From: Bacillus sp. S3
Lineage (GTDB): Bacteria > Bacillota > Bacilli > Bacillales > Cytobacillaceae
Length of the DNA: 64,000 nucleotides
Direction of reading: 5' to 3'
Assembly (NCBI RefSeq): GCF_005154805.1
Contig: NZ_CP039727.1
Span: 1,237,501 to 1,301,500 of the forward strand
In this document: in pieces, positions 24,735-33,423 of the stretch
How positions within the stretch are numbered: the first letter of the stretch is position 1
Layout of the letters: every line of letters begins with the position of its first letter
Made by a program: the position numbers and the translations under genes
Notes under the pieces: model-generated
Databases searched by the model: none
What the model was told of the DNA's origin: nothing
What the model saw: the letters and a program-made list of their open reading frames with translations, nothing else

Positions 24735-26501
24735 ATGCAACGATTAATCATGAAATGGAGACCCTTACTGCTACTTTCCATGCTGATTGTTTTTTTTCAA
24801 ATAGCACAACCTGTTGTAGCGGCAGAAAATCATGATGAATTATTTGTCCTGATTGGCGATAGCTTAATGAAAGCCAAAGATGGCGAGCAGGCGATTGTGG
24901 CGAAAAACATGGAGCAATTTGCAGCCGAATGGAAAGTAATAAAGAAAGCTGACAGCAACGGGGCCAAGAAGGTGGATCAAGAATTAAAAGAGCTTCAAGG
25001 TTTACTAGCTAAAGGCACGGTGAAAAATGAGGAACTTTCAAAAAGCCTTTCGTCCCTTTCAAGTGCAGTTGTGCTGTATGAGGAGGAACAAAATCCTCGA
25101 GATAAAGAAAAAGCAAACGAACAGGTGAAACAGTTACTGCCACTTATAAACAATCTACAAGCGTCAATAGAAAAAGAAGATATTACCGCCCTAAAAGGCC
25201 ATTACCAAAAATTAATGGATGAATGGACGGCATCAGAAAAAATTGTCCATGACGAGAGCATTGCCGCATATGGGAATATTGAAAAATACACGGCTCTGAT
25301 TCGAATTGCAATTACCCAGGAGCCCGCTGATTTGGTAAAGGCGAAGCAAAATGCGGAATTATTAAAAGCTGAGGTAGAAAACTTTTTAGCGGGAAAAACT
25401 TCTAAAGCACCCGAAGGAAATTATTCGCTGACAGATGTGTCACACCTTTTAAGCCAAGCAGAAAAACAAATTTCTGAAAAGGATTATCAAGGTGCCAGCA
25501 GCCAATTAAACGAACTCCTTACTATCTGGCCAATGGTGGAAGGGGATGTTTCCACCAAAGATAACAAGTTATATAGCGATATTGAAACACAGATTCCTAC
25601 TGCTATCAGTATTCTAAATTCAAAAAAAGTAAAATCCGAAAGGGCATCGGCTATCGTGCAGGAACTAAACACTCGCCTAGCACCGTTAATGAGCAAGACT
25701 AATTATTCTTTCTGGGATGCAGCCCTTATTTTATTACGTGAGGGATTAGAAGGATTATTAGTTGTTGCTACGTTAATTGCCTTTTTGAAAAAAATGGGGG
25801 AAACCTCCAAGCAAAAGTGGATTTGGACTGGTGTGATTGCAGGGATATTGGCCAGTGCCGTTCTTGCAGTTATCATTAACATCGTTTTTTCAGAAATTGT
25901 GGCCGCTTCAAGCCGGGAATATATCGAAGGAATAACAGGAGTGGTAGCGGTTGTGATGATGCTGACAGTCGGTGCATGGCTTCATAATAAATCTAGCATC
26001 GGAAACTGGAACAAATACATTAATCAGCAAATGCAGCAAGCCATTGCCAAGGGAAGCCTTCTTTCCTTCAGCTTCATTAGCTTTCTCTCTGTTTTTCGTG
26101 AAGGCGCTGAGACCATCATCTTTTATACCGGAATTACCCCGTATATTAGTTTAGCACAGCTTACGGCTGGAGTTGTTTTAGCCATTGGTATTTTAGTAAT
26201 AGCAGGCTTTCTTATTATTAAATACAGTGTGAAGATTCCAATCCGCTTGTTTTTTAAAGCGGCGACTCTGTTAATTTACTTCTTGGCCTTTAAGATTTTA
26301 GGAATTAGCATCCATGCCCTGCAGATTTCGAATGTTCTGCCAACGTCAACGGTTGAAAACTTTCCGTTTATTGACTGGATTGGCTTGTATCCAACATGGG
26401 AAACAACCATTAGTCAATTAAGTTTACTGGCTGTGATCGTCTTTCTGACATTTTTAGTTAAAAAAAATACCGATAAACAAATGATTACTACTAATGCTTA
26501 A
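24735..26501 (+). CDS. efeU: ferrous iron permease EfeU (FTR1 family) with large N-terminal domain
   Basis: Protein of 588 residues. A signal peptide (first ~30 residues) leads into an extracytoplasmic helical domain of about 280 residues containing repeats related to the EfeO/cupredoxin-free linker type, and then the FTR1 permease with about seven membrane helices. Both iron-binding REXXE motifs are present: REGLE at about residue 335 and REGAE at about residue 455. The fused N-terminal domain is known in some Firmicute EfeU proteins. It is third in the efe operon and is followed by a short terminator. Confidence 0.88.
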   Translation: MQRLIMKWRPLLLLSMLIVFFQIAQPVVAAENHDELFVLIGDSLMKAKDGEQAIVAKNMEQFAAEWKVIKKADSNGAKKVDQELKELQGLLAKGTVKNEELSKSLSSLSSAVVLYEEEQNPRDKEKANEQVKQLLPLINNLQASIEKEDITALKGHYQKLMDEWTASEKIVHDESIAAYGNIEKYTALIRIAITQEPADLVKAKQNAELLKAEVENFLAGKTSKAPEGNYSLTDVSHLLSQAEKQISEKDYQGASSQLNELLTIWPMVEGDVSTKDNKLYSDIETQIPTAISILNSKKVKSERASAIVQELNTRLAPLMSKTNYSFWDAALILLREGLEGLLVVATLIAFLKKMGETSKQKWIWTGVIAGILASAVLAVIINIVFSEIVAASSREYIEGITGVVAVVMMLTVGAWLHNKSSIGNWNKYINQQMQQAIAKGSLLSFSFISFLSVFREGAETIIFYTGITPYISLAQLTAGVVLAIGILVIAGFLIIKYSVKIPIRLFFKAATLLIYFLAFKILGISIHALQISNVLPTSTVENFPFIDWIGLYPTWETTISQLSLLAVIVFLTFLVKKNTDKQMITTNA

Positions 26502-26502
26502 T

Positions 26503-26526
26503 GAGGGCCGTCAAGGTCCTTTTTTT
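26503..26526 (+). terminator. intrinsic terminator after efeU
   Basis: A short GC stem AGGGCC/GGTCCT with a GTCAA loop is followed by seven T residues. Confidence 0.6.
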
Positions 26527-26582
26527 CATGCTTAAAAAAATCTCCTACTATTCAGGGAACTTGTCTCATAAGTTTAAATGAG

Positions 26583-27941
26583 ATGAATAAAAGGGAGATT
26601 ATAAAATTGGCTATTTACTATAAAGGAATATTCTTTTTAGCTGCTTCTGCTTTTTTAGGTGAAGGAATTGAAGTCCTGGTGAATATGATTCTTGCGCGAG
26701 AGCTAGGGTCTCATGGATTAGGACTCTATATGTCGATTTTGCCATCGATCTTTTTAATTGTGCTGTTGTCCAGCTTTGAGCTGCAAGTATCGATTTCCAA
26801 ATTTATTGCAGAAAGGGAAGAACGGTATCACAGAAATATCCTTCATCATTCCCTCACGATTACGATTGTGTTCACAAGCATTTTATTTCTAATAGCGGCG
26901 GCAGTTATCCCGTTTATTCCAGTATTTAATACCTATCATCCGTACGTGAGATGGCTGGTGATGATTCTCATACCAGTGATTGCTTTCACCTCTGTTGCAA
27001 GGGGATATTTTATGGGTGTGCAGCAGATGGGAAAAATAGCGGTCTCCAATTTTTTACGAAAAGTCATTCAGCTTGGCGCACTGTTTGTTCTGTTCCGCTT
27101 TCTTGCCTTTGATGCGGAATCGTCGTTGTTAATTGCCATTGGTACTTTGATTGGCAGCGAGATTGTTGTGTTTCTTTATTTAATTTACATGTTTATTATC
27201 CAATTTCAGCAGCTGAAACGGCAGCCGTTTTCAAATATTAATAAAAAGATCGTTCGGAAAAATTTAATGGCAGTATCGATTCCAACTACTGGTCTGCGTT
27301 TGTTTTCCGCCTTTACAAATGCGATTCAACCATTCGTGATTAAGGCGGCGCTCATACGCTCGGGAATGACCGACACACTTGCGACAGAGCAGTTTGGGAT
27401 GCTCATGGGTGTGGCGGTTTCAATCGGATTCTTCCCGGCCTTTATTGCTCACTCATTAATGATTGTCTTAATCCCGGCTGTGTCGAAAACCTATTCACAA
27501 AAAGATTATTCTACTTTACAAAAGATGTTGCAGCAGGTGATGATGTTGACACTTGTGTATGGAATTGTGGCTGTGACAATTTTCTACTTTTTTGCGCCGC
27601 AATTAACTTCACTATTTTTTAAATCAAATACATCTGCGATCTTTCTCCAGCTGCTTTGGCCGTTTTTCTTATTTCACTTTTTTATCATGCCGCTGCAGGC
27701 CTTTTTGATTGGCCTCGATATGATTAAGGAGGCATTTATCCATATTATTTGGTCGATTATTATCACGTTTGCACTCATACTGTGGCTCGGGTCCTCGCCG
27801 GAATGGCAAATGAATGGGATTATTATTGGAATGAACACGGGCTCTGTTTTGTTGGCCATGATGCATTATTTAACCGTATGTAAGAAAATCGGTGTTTCCA
27901 TTTTCATGAAGGGGGTTATCCCAGAGACAAGTGAGCGGTAG
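26583..27941 (+). CDS. polysaccharide/lipid flippase of the SpoVB (MOP) family, YkvU-like
   Basis: Multi-pass membrane protein of 452 residues with about 12-14 helices. The N-terminal ILARELGSHGLGLYMSILP and the middle segment FSAFTNAIQPFVIKAALIRSG are typical of SpoVB/Wzx-type flippases of the MOP superfamily. B. subtilis YkvU (445 residues) has the same size and is a sporulation-linked relative; which lipid-linked substrate is moved is unknown. The ribosome binding site is weak. It ends 89 bases before the ECF sigma gene. Confidence 0.8.
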   Translation: MNKREIIKLAIYYKGIFFLAASAFLGEGIEVLVNMILARELGSHGLGLYMSILPSIFLIVLLSSFELQVSISKFIAEREERYHRNILHHSLTITIVFTSILFLIAAAVIPFIPVFNTYHPYVRWLVMILIPVIAFTSVARGYFMGVQQMGKIAVSNFLRKVIQLGALFVLFRFLAFDAESSLLIAIGTLIGSEIVVFLYLIYMFIIQFQQLKRQPFSNINKKIVRKNLMAVSIPTTGLRLFSAFTNAIQPFVIKAALIRSGMTDTLATEQFGMLMGVAVSIGFFPAFIAHSLMIVLIPAVSKTYSQKDYSTLQKMLQQVMMLTLVYGIVAVTIFYFFAPQLTSLFFKSNTSAIFLQLLWPFFLFHFFIMPLQAFLIGLDMIKEAFIHIIWSIIITFALILWLGSSPEWQMNGIIIGMNTGSVLLAMMHYLTVCKKIGVSIFMKGVIPETSER

Positions 27942-27957
27942 AAAATTTTTCCGTAAG

Positions 27958-27987
27958 TGTAGGGGGAAAAGCTGTCCTATCCGTCTA
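27958..27987 (+). promoter_or_regulatory. candidate ECF-type promoter of the sigma gene
   Basis: A CGTCTA -10 element (27982-27987), typical of ECF sigma promoters, lies 44 bases before the sigma gene, with TGTAGG 18 bases upstream as a weak -35. Autoregulation would be usual for this class. Confidence 0.4.
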
Positions 27988-28030
27988 TTGAATAGTAGAT
28001 GATTTTGCCTATGGAAAGGACTTAAGAGAA

Positions 28031-28540
28031 ATGAATGCATTTGAGGATTTAGTCAATGAATATGGAACAGCCATTTTTAACTATATTTTTTCATTAGTGA
28101 AACATAAAGAATTAGCAGAGGATCTATATCAGGAGGTATTACTCTCTGCATATCTAGCATATCCTTCCATAAAGGAGCAATCTAAATACAAAAGCTGGCT
28201 GTTTACAATCGCGATTAATAAATGCCGTGATTACTGGCGGAAAGAAAATAAGTCGAAGCAATTTTGGAAGGAAGAGGTCTATACCTACTCTGCCACTGCC
28301 TCGAGCGAACCAGCATCCATGCCTGAAGACGAACTCTTACATAAAATTTCTGCTGAACAGATGGCTGAAAAGGTAAGGACGTTACCGGATATTTACCGGA
28401 ACCCTATCTATCTCTATTACTATCAGGATTTAACTCTTTTAGAAATAGCCAAGAAAAGTAATTTGCCCATGTCTACTGTCAAAACGAGAATGAGAAGGGC
28501 AAAGGAACGATTGCGACCGAAAATGCTCTCGCTTGCCTGA
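28031..28540 (+). CDS. ECF-type RNA polymerase sigma factor
   Basis: Sigma-70 family factor of 169 residues with only regions 2 and 4. Region 2: FNYIFSLVKHKELAEDLYQEV through YKSWLFTIAINKCRDYWRK, including the W-LFTIA-N-crDYwR core that contacts the -10. Region 4: LPDIYRNPIYLYYYQDLTL then EIAKKSNLPMSTVKTRMRRA, the -35-binding helix-turn-helix. No anti-sigma gene with a membrane anchor is adjacent; the next gene, 51 bases on, encodes an aromatic amino acid hydroxylase. The target regulon is unknown beyond possible autoregulation. Confidence 0.85.
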   Translation: MNAFEDLVNEYGTAIFNYIFSLVKHKELAEDLYQEVLLSAYLAYPSIKEQSKYKSWLFTIAINKCRDYWRKENKSKQFWKEEVYTYSATASSEPASMPEDELLHKISAEQMAEKVRTLPDIYRNPIYLYYYQDLTLLEIAKKSNLPMSTVKTRMRRAKERLRPKMLSLA

Positions 28541-28591
28541 GGCTTCATAGCAATTTTAAAAAAATATTCTTTGAAAAGGGGAAGGGTTAAG

Positions 28592-30325
28592 ATGACTGGA
28601 CAAGGTAAAAAGAAAATACCTGTGCATTTACAGCCATATATTTCAAAGCAATATTATCATCGTTATACACCTATTGAACATGCGGTTTGGCGCTTTGTCA
28701 TGAAACAAAATCATTATTTTTTAAAGGATATTGCCCATCCCGCCTACGTCAATGGGTTAAAGGATTCGGGCATCAAGACTGAATCGATTCCTAAGGTAGA
28801 TGACATGAATGAAAGCCTGGAAAAGGTGGGCTGGGGCGCAGTTACAATTGACGGCCTCATTCCCGGTTCGGCTTTCTATGGCTTTTTAGCAAATGAAATT
28901 CTCCCGATTGCAACAGAAATACGGAACATCCAAAATATTGCCTATACCCCTGCACCTGATATGATTCACGAAGCAGCAGGACACGCACCTATTCTATTGG
29001 ATGAATGGTATCGCGAGTTTGTGAGGAGAATTGGCGAAATGGGTGCCAAGGCACTCTCCAGTAAAGAGAAGCTGGAGGTTTTTATGGCGGTTCGCCATTT
29101 AACAATTGTCGCAGAAGATCCTAACTCGACCCCTGAGCAGGTAAAAGAAGCAGAAATGCAGGTTGCAGAAGCGAGAATGAAAGTAAAGGGGTTATCAGAA
29201 GCAGATCAGGTTTCAAGGCTATTTTGGTGGACCGTTGAATATGGGCTAATTGGAGAACTCGACAATCCTAAAATATATGGGGCAGGCCTGCTTTCGTCAG
29301 TGGGGGAAAGCCAGAGCTGCCTAAAAGACGATGTACGAAAAATCCCTTTTTCGATTGAAGAATGCACAAAGACCCCATATGATGTGACCAAGCCGCAGCC
29401 GCAGTTATTTGTTTGTAAAACCTTTGATGATTTAGTTGCTGCCGTTGATCAATTTGCTGAGACGATGGCGTTTCGTAAAGGTGGAACAGAAAGCCTTGAG
29501 CAGGCATTGGAAACAGAAAGTGTCGCGACGATGGTTTTTTCTTCTGGTTTGCAAGTAACCGGTACGCTCGATAAGATATTGAAGGATAAAAGCGGGGAAG
29601 CGGTTTATTTCCGGACAAAGGGGCCAACCGCATTATCGATCAACAATCAGCAGTTGGACGGTCACGGGAAAGAAACGCACCGTAAAGGCTTTGGGACACC
29701 CATTGGCTGTTTGAAAGGTGATATTGTCTTAGAAGAGTGTTCGGAGGAAAAATTACGAGTGTTAGGGATCATAGAAAAAAAGACGGCTAAATTAAAATTC
29801 CAAAGTGGGGTAAAAGTAAAGGGTACTGTAAAAAGTATATTGTTTGCCGATGGGAAGCCCTCCTTAATTTCGTTTAATGATTGTAAAGTGACCTATAAGG
29901 ATCAGGTTCTGTTTGAAAAATCCTGGGGGACATTTGATATGGCAGTAGGGGCAAGAATAACATCTGTCTTTGCGGGTGCAGCTGACCCTAATCATTATTT
30001 TGAAGTACCATCAATCGAAGTAACAGAGGAAATCGTGGAGCCGCAGGTTTGGAATGAAATAGAATCCTTATATAATGAAATTAGGGGCTTACGTGAGAAT
30101 TCTAGTTGGGATGATGAAAGAGTAACGAAGGTCTTAGCTATTTTAGATGATCACTATCCTAAGGAATGGTTATTGAGGCTCGAACTATTAGAACTCTATA
30201 AAATGCACGATGAAGCCCATCCTCAGATTGCCATTATTGAAGAAAAACTGCAGACTGCACACTGGGATGAGTCAGTTAAACAAATGATTCAACGCGGATT
30301 GACCTTAATTCATAACAGCAAATAG
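28592..30325 (+). CDS. aromatic amino acid hydroxylase (phenylalanine 4-monooxygenase-like) with long C-terminal extension
   Basis: Pterin-dependent, iron-dependent hydroxylase of 577 residues. The first ~310 residues are the catalytic domain: YTPIEHAVWRFVMKQ, TPAPDMIHEAAGHAPILLD with the two iron-binding His (HxxxxH), FFWWTVEYGLIGE-like FWWTVEYGLIGE with the iron-binding Glu, and GAGLLSSVGESQ. The remaining ~260 residues, which bacterial PAH enzymes of ~300 residues lack, contain beta-rich segments (GVKVKGTVKSILFADGKPS) and a helical end. Bacillus cereus-group relatives of this length are recalled. Product (Tyr, or a hydroxylated analogue) unknown. ATG at 28592 with AAGGGGAAGGG is preferred over TTG at 28571. 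Probably co-transcribed with the ECF sigma gene. Confidence 0.85.
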   Translation: MTGQGKKKIPVHLQPYISKQYYHRYTPIEHAVWRFVMKQNHYFLKDIAHPAYVNGLKDSGIKTESIPKVDDMNESLEKVGWGAVTIDGLIPGSAFYGFLANEILPIATEIRNIQNIAYTPAPDMIHEAAGHAPILLDEWYREFVRRIGEMGAKALSSKEKLEVFMAVRHLTIVAEDPNSTPEQVKEAEMQVAEARMKVKGLSEADQVSRLFWWTVEYGLIGELDNPKIYGAGLLSSVGESQSCLKDDVRKIPFSIEECTKTPYDVTKPQPQLFVCKTFDDLVAAVDQFAETMAFRKGGTESLEQALETESVATMVFSSGLQVTGTLDKILKDKSGEAVYFRTKGPTALSINNQQLDGHGKETHRKGFGTPIGCLKGDIVLEECSEEKLRVLGIIEKKTAKLKFQSGVKVKGTVKSILFADGKPSLISFNDCKVTYKDQVLFEKSWGTFDMAVGARITSVFAGAADPNHYFEVPSIEVTEEIVEPQVWNEIESLYNEIRGLRENSSWDDERVTKVLAILDDHYPKEWLLRLELLELYKMHDEAHPQIAIIEEKLQTAHWDESVKQMIQRGLTLIHNSK

Positions 30326-30363
30326 GAAAAGGAGCTTGGATAGTTCCAAGCTCCTTTTCCTAT
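30323..30363. terminator. bidirectional intrinsic terminator
   Basis: TAGGAAAAGGAGCTTGGA (30323-30340) pairs perfectly with TCCAAGCTCCTTTTCCTA (30345-30362) between the convergent hydroxylase and yetJ genes. Confidence 0.92.
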
Positions 30364-30998
30364 TAGTCTTTGCTATTAAGAATCCCGAAAATGCGCAGGA
30401 TGCTGATGAATAGGTTAATAAAATCTAAGTATAAGCTTAGGGCCATTAATGGCACATCTTCTGCTCTTACACCGTAGTGTTTCATACGGCTGATATCGAA
30501 GAGAACATAGCCGCTGAATACGACTACCCCGATAAAGGAATAGGCAAGCATCCCGGTAGAACTTAGCGGGAAGAACATATTAAAGAGTCCTATCGCGACC
30601 ATTGCTAGCAAGGCAGCAAGCAGGAATCCTCCCAAGAAAGAAAAGTTACGTTTTGATTTTGCCGCATAAATTGAAATACCGGAGAATACAACCGTTGTGG
30701 TGGCAAAGGCCATGATGACGACATTTGCCCCCGCAGTTGCTGCATAATAGGCGACAATGGGATAAAGCGTAATCCCTGAGATGAATGTGAAAATATATAA
30801 GAATGAATAAGAAATTGCTTTTTTTCGTCTAAAAAAGACAGCAGCGAGAATCATCACAAATTCCAAAATTGCTAGCGGTAAAAATAAGCTTGGTGGTACA
30901 TAAACTCCTGCCATTGTCCCTAAAAAGGCAATCGCAAGGGATAAAGCAAACGTACGTAAGACGGAGGGCATATATTCTGTTGATGTTTGTGAATACAA
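30363..30998 (-). CDS. yetJ: Bax inhibitor-1 (TMBIM) family calcium channel, YetJ-like
   Basis: Seven-helix membrane protein of 211 residues, the length of the B. subtilis pH-sensitive calcium leak protein YetJ (BsYetJ). The C-terminal part has VFSGYVLFDISRMKHYG with the conserved DxxR-like pair and SLYLDFINLFISILRIFG, the hallmark last helix of BI-1 proteins with its Asp. The start is TTG at 30996-30998 with GAGGTGA upstream. A perfect bidirectional terminator follows. Confidence 0.85.
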   Translation of the reverse strand: MYSQTSTEYMPSVLRTFALSLAIAFLGTMAGVYVPPSLFLPLAILEFVMILAAVFFRRKKAISYSFLYIFTFISGITLYPIVAYYAATAGANVVIMAFATTTVVFSGISIYAAKSKRNFSFLGGFLLAALLAMVAIGLFNMFFPLSSTGMLAYSFIGVVVFSGYVLFDISRMKHYGVRAEDVPLMALSLYLDFINLFISILRIFGILNSKD

Positions 30999-31048
30999 TT
31001 TTCTTCACCTCTAAAATGTTTTCTTATTAAAAATATACGATGAAGTGG

Positions 31049-31441
31049 TCAAGATGTTTCATTTTTTCTTAAAATTTCTCTTTCTTCTTTTAACAAATCG
31101 CGAATTTCGGCTAATAGCTCTTCACTTCGGTCGATCTTGGCGGGCACAGGAGCGGCCTCTTCCTTCTTTTTGAAGCGGTTGATGAACTTTACAAAAAGGA
31201 AAATCGAAAAGGCGATAATAAAGAAATCAACCACTGTTTGAATAAATTGTCCATATTTTATATCGAAAAAAGCAAGTTTCGAAAAGGAGTCTTCTTTCCC
31301 CACTAATAATCCTACCACCGGCATAATGATATCCTCAACTAATGAGGAAACAATTTTTCCAAAAGCCCCGCCAATAACGACCCCGACGGCTAAATCGATA
31401 ACATTGCCTTTCATGGCAAATTTTTTAAAATCAGTCCACAT
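31049..31441 (-). CDS. mscL: large-conductance mechanosensitive channel MscL
   Basis: Protein of 130 residues that forms a pentameric tension-gated pore. The N-terminal [27 protein letters not shown] covers the amphipathic S1 and TM1 pore helix, [12 protein letters not shown] follows, TM2 is [18 protein letters not shown], and the C-terminal helix [13 protein letters not shown] forms the cytoplasmic bundle. Length is normal. It protects against hypo-osmotic shock, also relevant to germination. GGAGG precedes the ATG. Confidence 0.95.
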   Translation of the reverse strand: MWTDFKKFAMKGNVIDLAVGVVIGGAFGKIVSSLVEDIIMPVVGLLVGKEDSFSKLAFFDIKYGQFIQTVVDFFIIAFSIFLFVKFINRFKKKEEAAPVPAKIDRSEELLAEIRDLLKEEREILRKNETS

Positions 31442-31575
31442 GAAAAATTTCCTCCAAAACCATTCTATTTTTAAATTAATATTATACCCTTTTGTGTACC
31501 AATCAGCCAGATTTGAATACTTAAAAAGGTATCAGGCTGAAAAGAGCAAAAAAAAACAGCAAAGATAATATATCC

Positions 31576-31692
31576 CTACTGTAGCTTGCTTCCATATACT
31601 TTTATATTAAAATAAATACCTGTGGAAAATAATACGAGAAATGTAATAATGCCAGATAATGATGTTGGAGCCATGAATTGCGATAATTCCAT
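31576..31692 (-). CDS. small single-span membrane protein, unknown
   Basis: A 38-residue product (MELSQFMAPTSLSGIITFLV then LFSTGIYFNIKVYGSKLQ) with one hydrophobic helix and a basic end. GGGCGGTGG lies about 6 bases before the ATG. No family recognised; it is one of three similar short membrane proteins on the minus strand in this window. Confidence 0.5.
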   Translation of the reverse strand: MELSQFMAPTSLSGIITFLVLFSTGIYFNIKVYGSKLQ

Positions 31693-31832
31693 TGATTCCA
31701 CCGCCCTTTTAATATAAAACGTTTACAAGTTAATTATAATATTAAAAGAGGTAAATGTGAACAATTTAGTACAAATTTTTGACGAATTTCTGAACTTTTG
31801 TTGATAATAAAAAAGCACCAGGATCAATTTTG

Positions 31833-31985
31833 AGAATAGTCCAGCTACAGCGCCCAGCGGCTAGTAGACTTCGCTCTTCTCCCTACGATAAGTCAAACAC
31901 GGATGCGCTCCGCTCTCCGTGTTTCCTTTATCTCAGTCGAAGTGCTCCAGTCTATACGCCGCTAAACGGGAGCTTCCGCTTTGTT
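31833..31985. repeat. ~150-bp structured Bacillus-type intergenic repeat
   Basis: The element can fold into a long imperfect stem: AGCGGC and TAGACT on the left pair with AGTCTA and GCCGCT on the right, and an inner hairpin is made by GATAA...AACACGGA with TCCGTGTT...TTATC around GCGCTCCGC. Its right end encodes the last residues and stop codon of the minus-strand MFS transporter. A deleted copy is at 15731-15757. I recognise the TCCAGCTACAGCGCC...CGCTAAACGGG pattern as a dispersed Bacillus repeat; copy number was not checked. Confidence 0.7.
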
Positions 31986-33233
31986 TTTTTCAAACACATG
32001 AAACATTGCCCAATATAATCCTGCACTGACCAGTGCCAAAACGAAGAGAACAAAGAACGTCCAACCATAGCCGATCCAAACCGTCATCGGTATAGAAAGT
32101 GGTGCAATCGTCCGCGCAAGGGTGAATCGTAAGCTGGCGGCAGCGAAATACTGCCCCCTCATATGCTCTGGTGCGAGCTTAGAAACAAAGCTTTGCTGCA
32201 GCCCTGCACCCATTAATTCGCCAAAGGTAAAAACGGCCATGGCGGCGATTAAGCCCCAAATCCAATGGGTTTGACTGAAGATAACGATGGAACCGGCGTA
32301 GACAACTGAAGAAAGGACAAACACGTTTCTTTCATAATATTTTCCCATCCACTTCGTAACAAAAACGGTCATTAGCGCAACAAGTAAGCCGTTTTCAGCG
32401 AGGACAATGCCAAATGCCTGCTCACCACTAACGGTAAATGACCAATTGCCAACGGAAAAGAGGGGTTGATTTTTGACAAAGTCCTTCATGTAAACGGGAA
32501 TTAATAAGTCTAATTGCATAAAGGTCTGTCCGGCCAATACCCCTGCAATAATAAAGAGCAGGAACGTTTTATCCTTTACAATAAGCCCATAATCCCTTAG
32601 TTGATTTTGTAAAAAGTAATACCATTTTCCATCACTTGATAGGGGGGCCGATTGTTGGAAAATTACGGTCTCCCTCGTCCATTTCTTAAGAATAAAACCT
32701 AGTAAAATACAAACGGCTCCAGCAAAAAGCAGCAGCTGAAAACGATAGTGGACATAAAAAATGGCCCCCAATATTGGCCCTATAACAACTGCTATGTTAA
32801 TAGATGTATAAAAAATGGCAAATACACTGCTGCGATGTTTTTCTTCGACGACATCGGCAACCATCGCTTGACTTGCAGGCCAGTAAAAAGAACCAAACAC
32901 ACCAGCAACGGCAAACGAGATAAAGCCTAACCAGGGTGATTGAAACCAGGGAGAACTTGCCAGTGCAAAGCATAAAAACGAAAGCCCTTGACCGATTGCG
33001 GAAAGAACCATCATTCGTTTTCTCCCAAATCGGTCAGCACAATAGCCGCCCATAAGGTTGGCAAAAACGGAAAAAACCTGTGAAAAGACTAATAATAAGC
33101 CGGCTTTATTTTTGCCGAATTCCTCGGCAAAATAAATCGTCAAAAACGGAAAAAACATCCAAAAGGTGATGTTCATCATCGCTTCGGCAAACAAGCGAAC
33201 CTTTAAATTTGTATCCCAATCCCTAATCCTCAT
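31962..33233 (-). CDS. MFS transporter (multidrug-efflux type)
   Basis: Membrane protein of 423 residues with about 12 helices. The cytoplasmic motif A between helices 2 and 3 reads GGYCADRFGRKRMM, and helix 5 contains FYTSINIAVVIGPILGAIFY, a motif C-like GP segment found in drug:H+ antiporters. A large central loop of ~30 residues separates the halves. The C-terminal residues KAEAPV and the stop lie in the structured repeat. The ATG at 33231-33233 is preceded by CGAGGAT. Substrate unknown. Confidence 0.82.
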   Translation of the reverse strand: MRIRDWDTNLKVRLFAEAMMNITFWMFFPFLTIYFAEEFGKNKAGLLLVFSQVFSVFANLMGGYCADRFGRKRMMVLSAIGQGLSFLCFALASSPWFQSPWLGFISFAVAGVFGSFYWPASQAMVADVVEEKHRSSVFAIFYTSINIAVVIGPILGAIFYVHYRFQLLLFAGAVCILLGFILKKWTRETVIFQQSAPLSSDGKWYYFLQNQLRDYGLIVKDKTFLLFIIAGVLAGQTFMQLDLLIPVYMKDFVKNQPLFSVGNWSFTVSGEQAFGIVLAENGLLVALMTVFVTKWMGKYYERNVFVLSSVVYAGSIVIFSQTHWIWGLIAAMAVFTFGELMGAGLQQSFVSKLAPEHMRGQYFAAASLRFTLARTIAPLSIPMTVWIGYGWTFFVLFVLALVSAGLYWAMFHVFEKNKAEAPV

Positions 33234-33423
33234 TATGTATCCTCGTTTCGATAGTTTTGCTTCTACATCATACTATTCCGATGGAAGATTATACAAGAAA
33301 AATAGATAGGTAAAACGATGTATACCCATGTGACATGCCGGCATTGAAATTTTTGGAATTACTGAATCGATAAGCCTCTTATGATATATTTAACTAATGG
33401 AAACTCGAAAGGATGATTTATAT

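Noticed and set aside
31830..32018. 62-codon plus-strand frame over the structured repeat
   Set aside because: It is a reading of the repeat hairpin and the antisense of the MFS gene, with no ribosome binding site.
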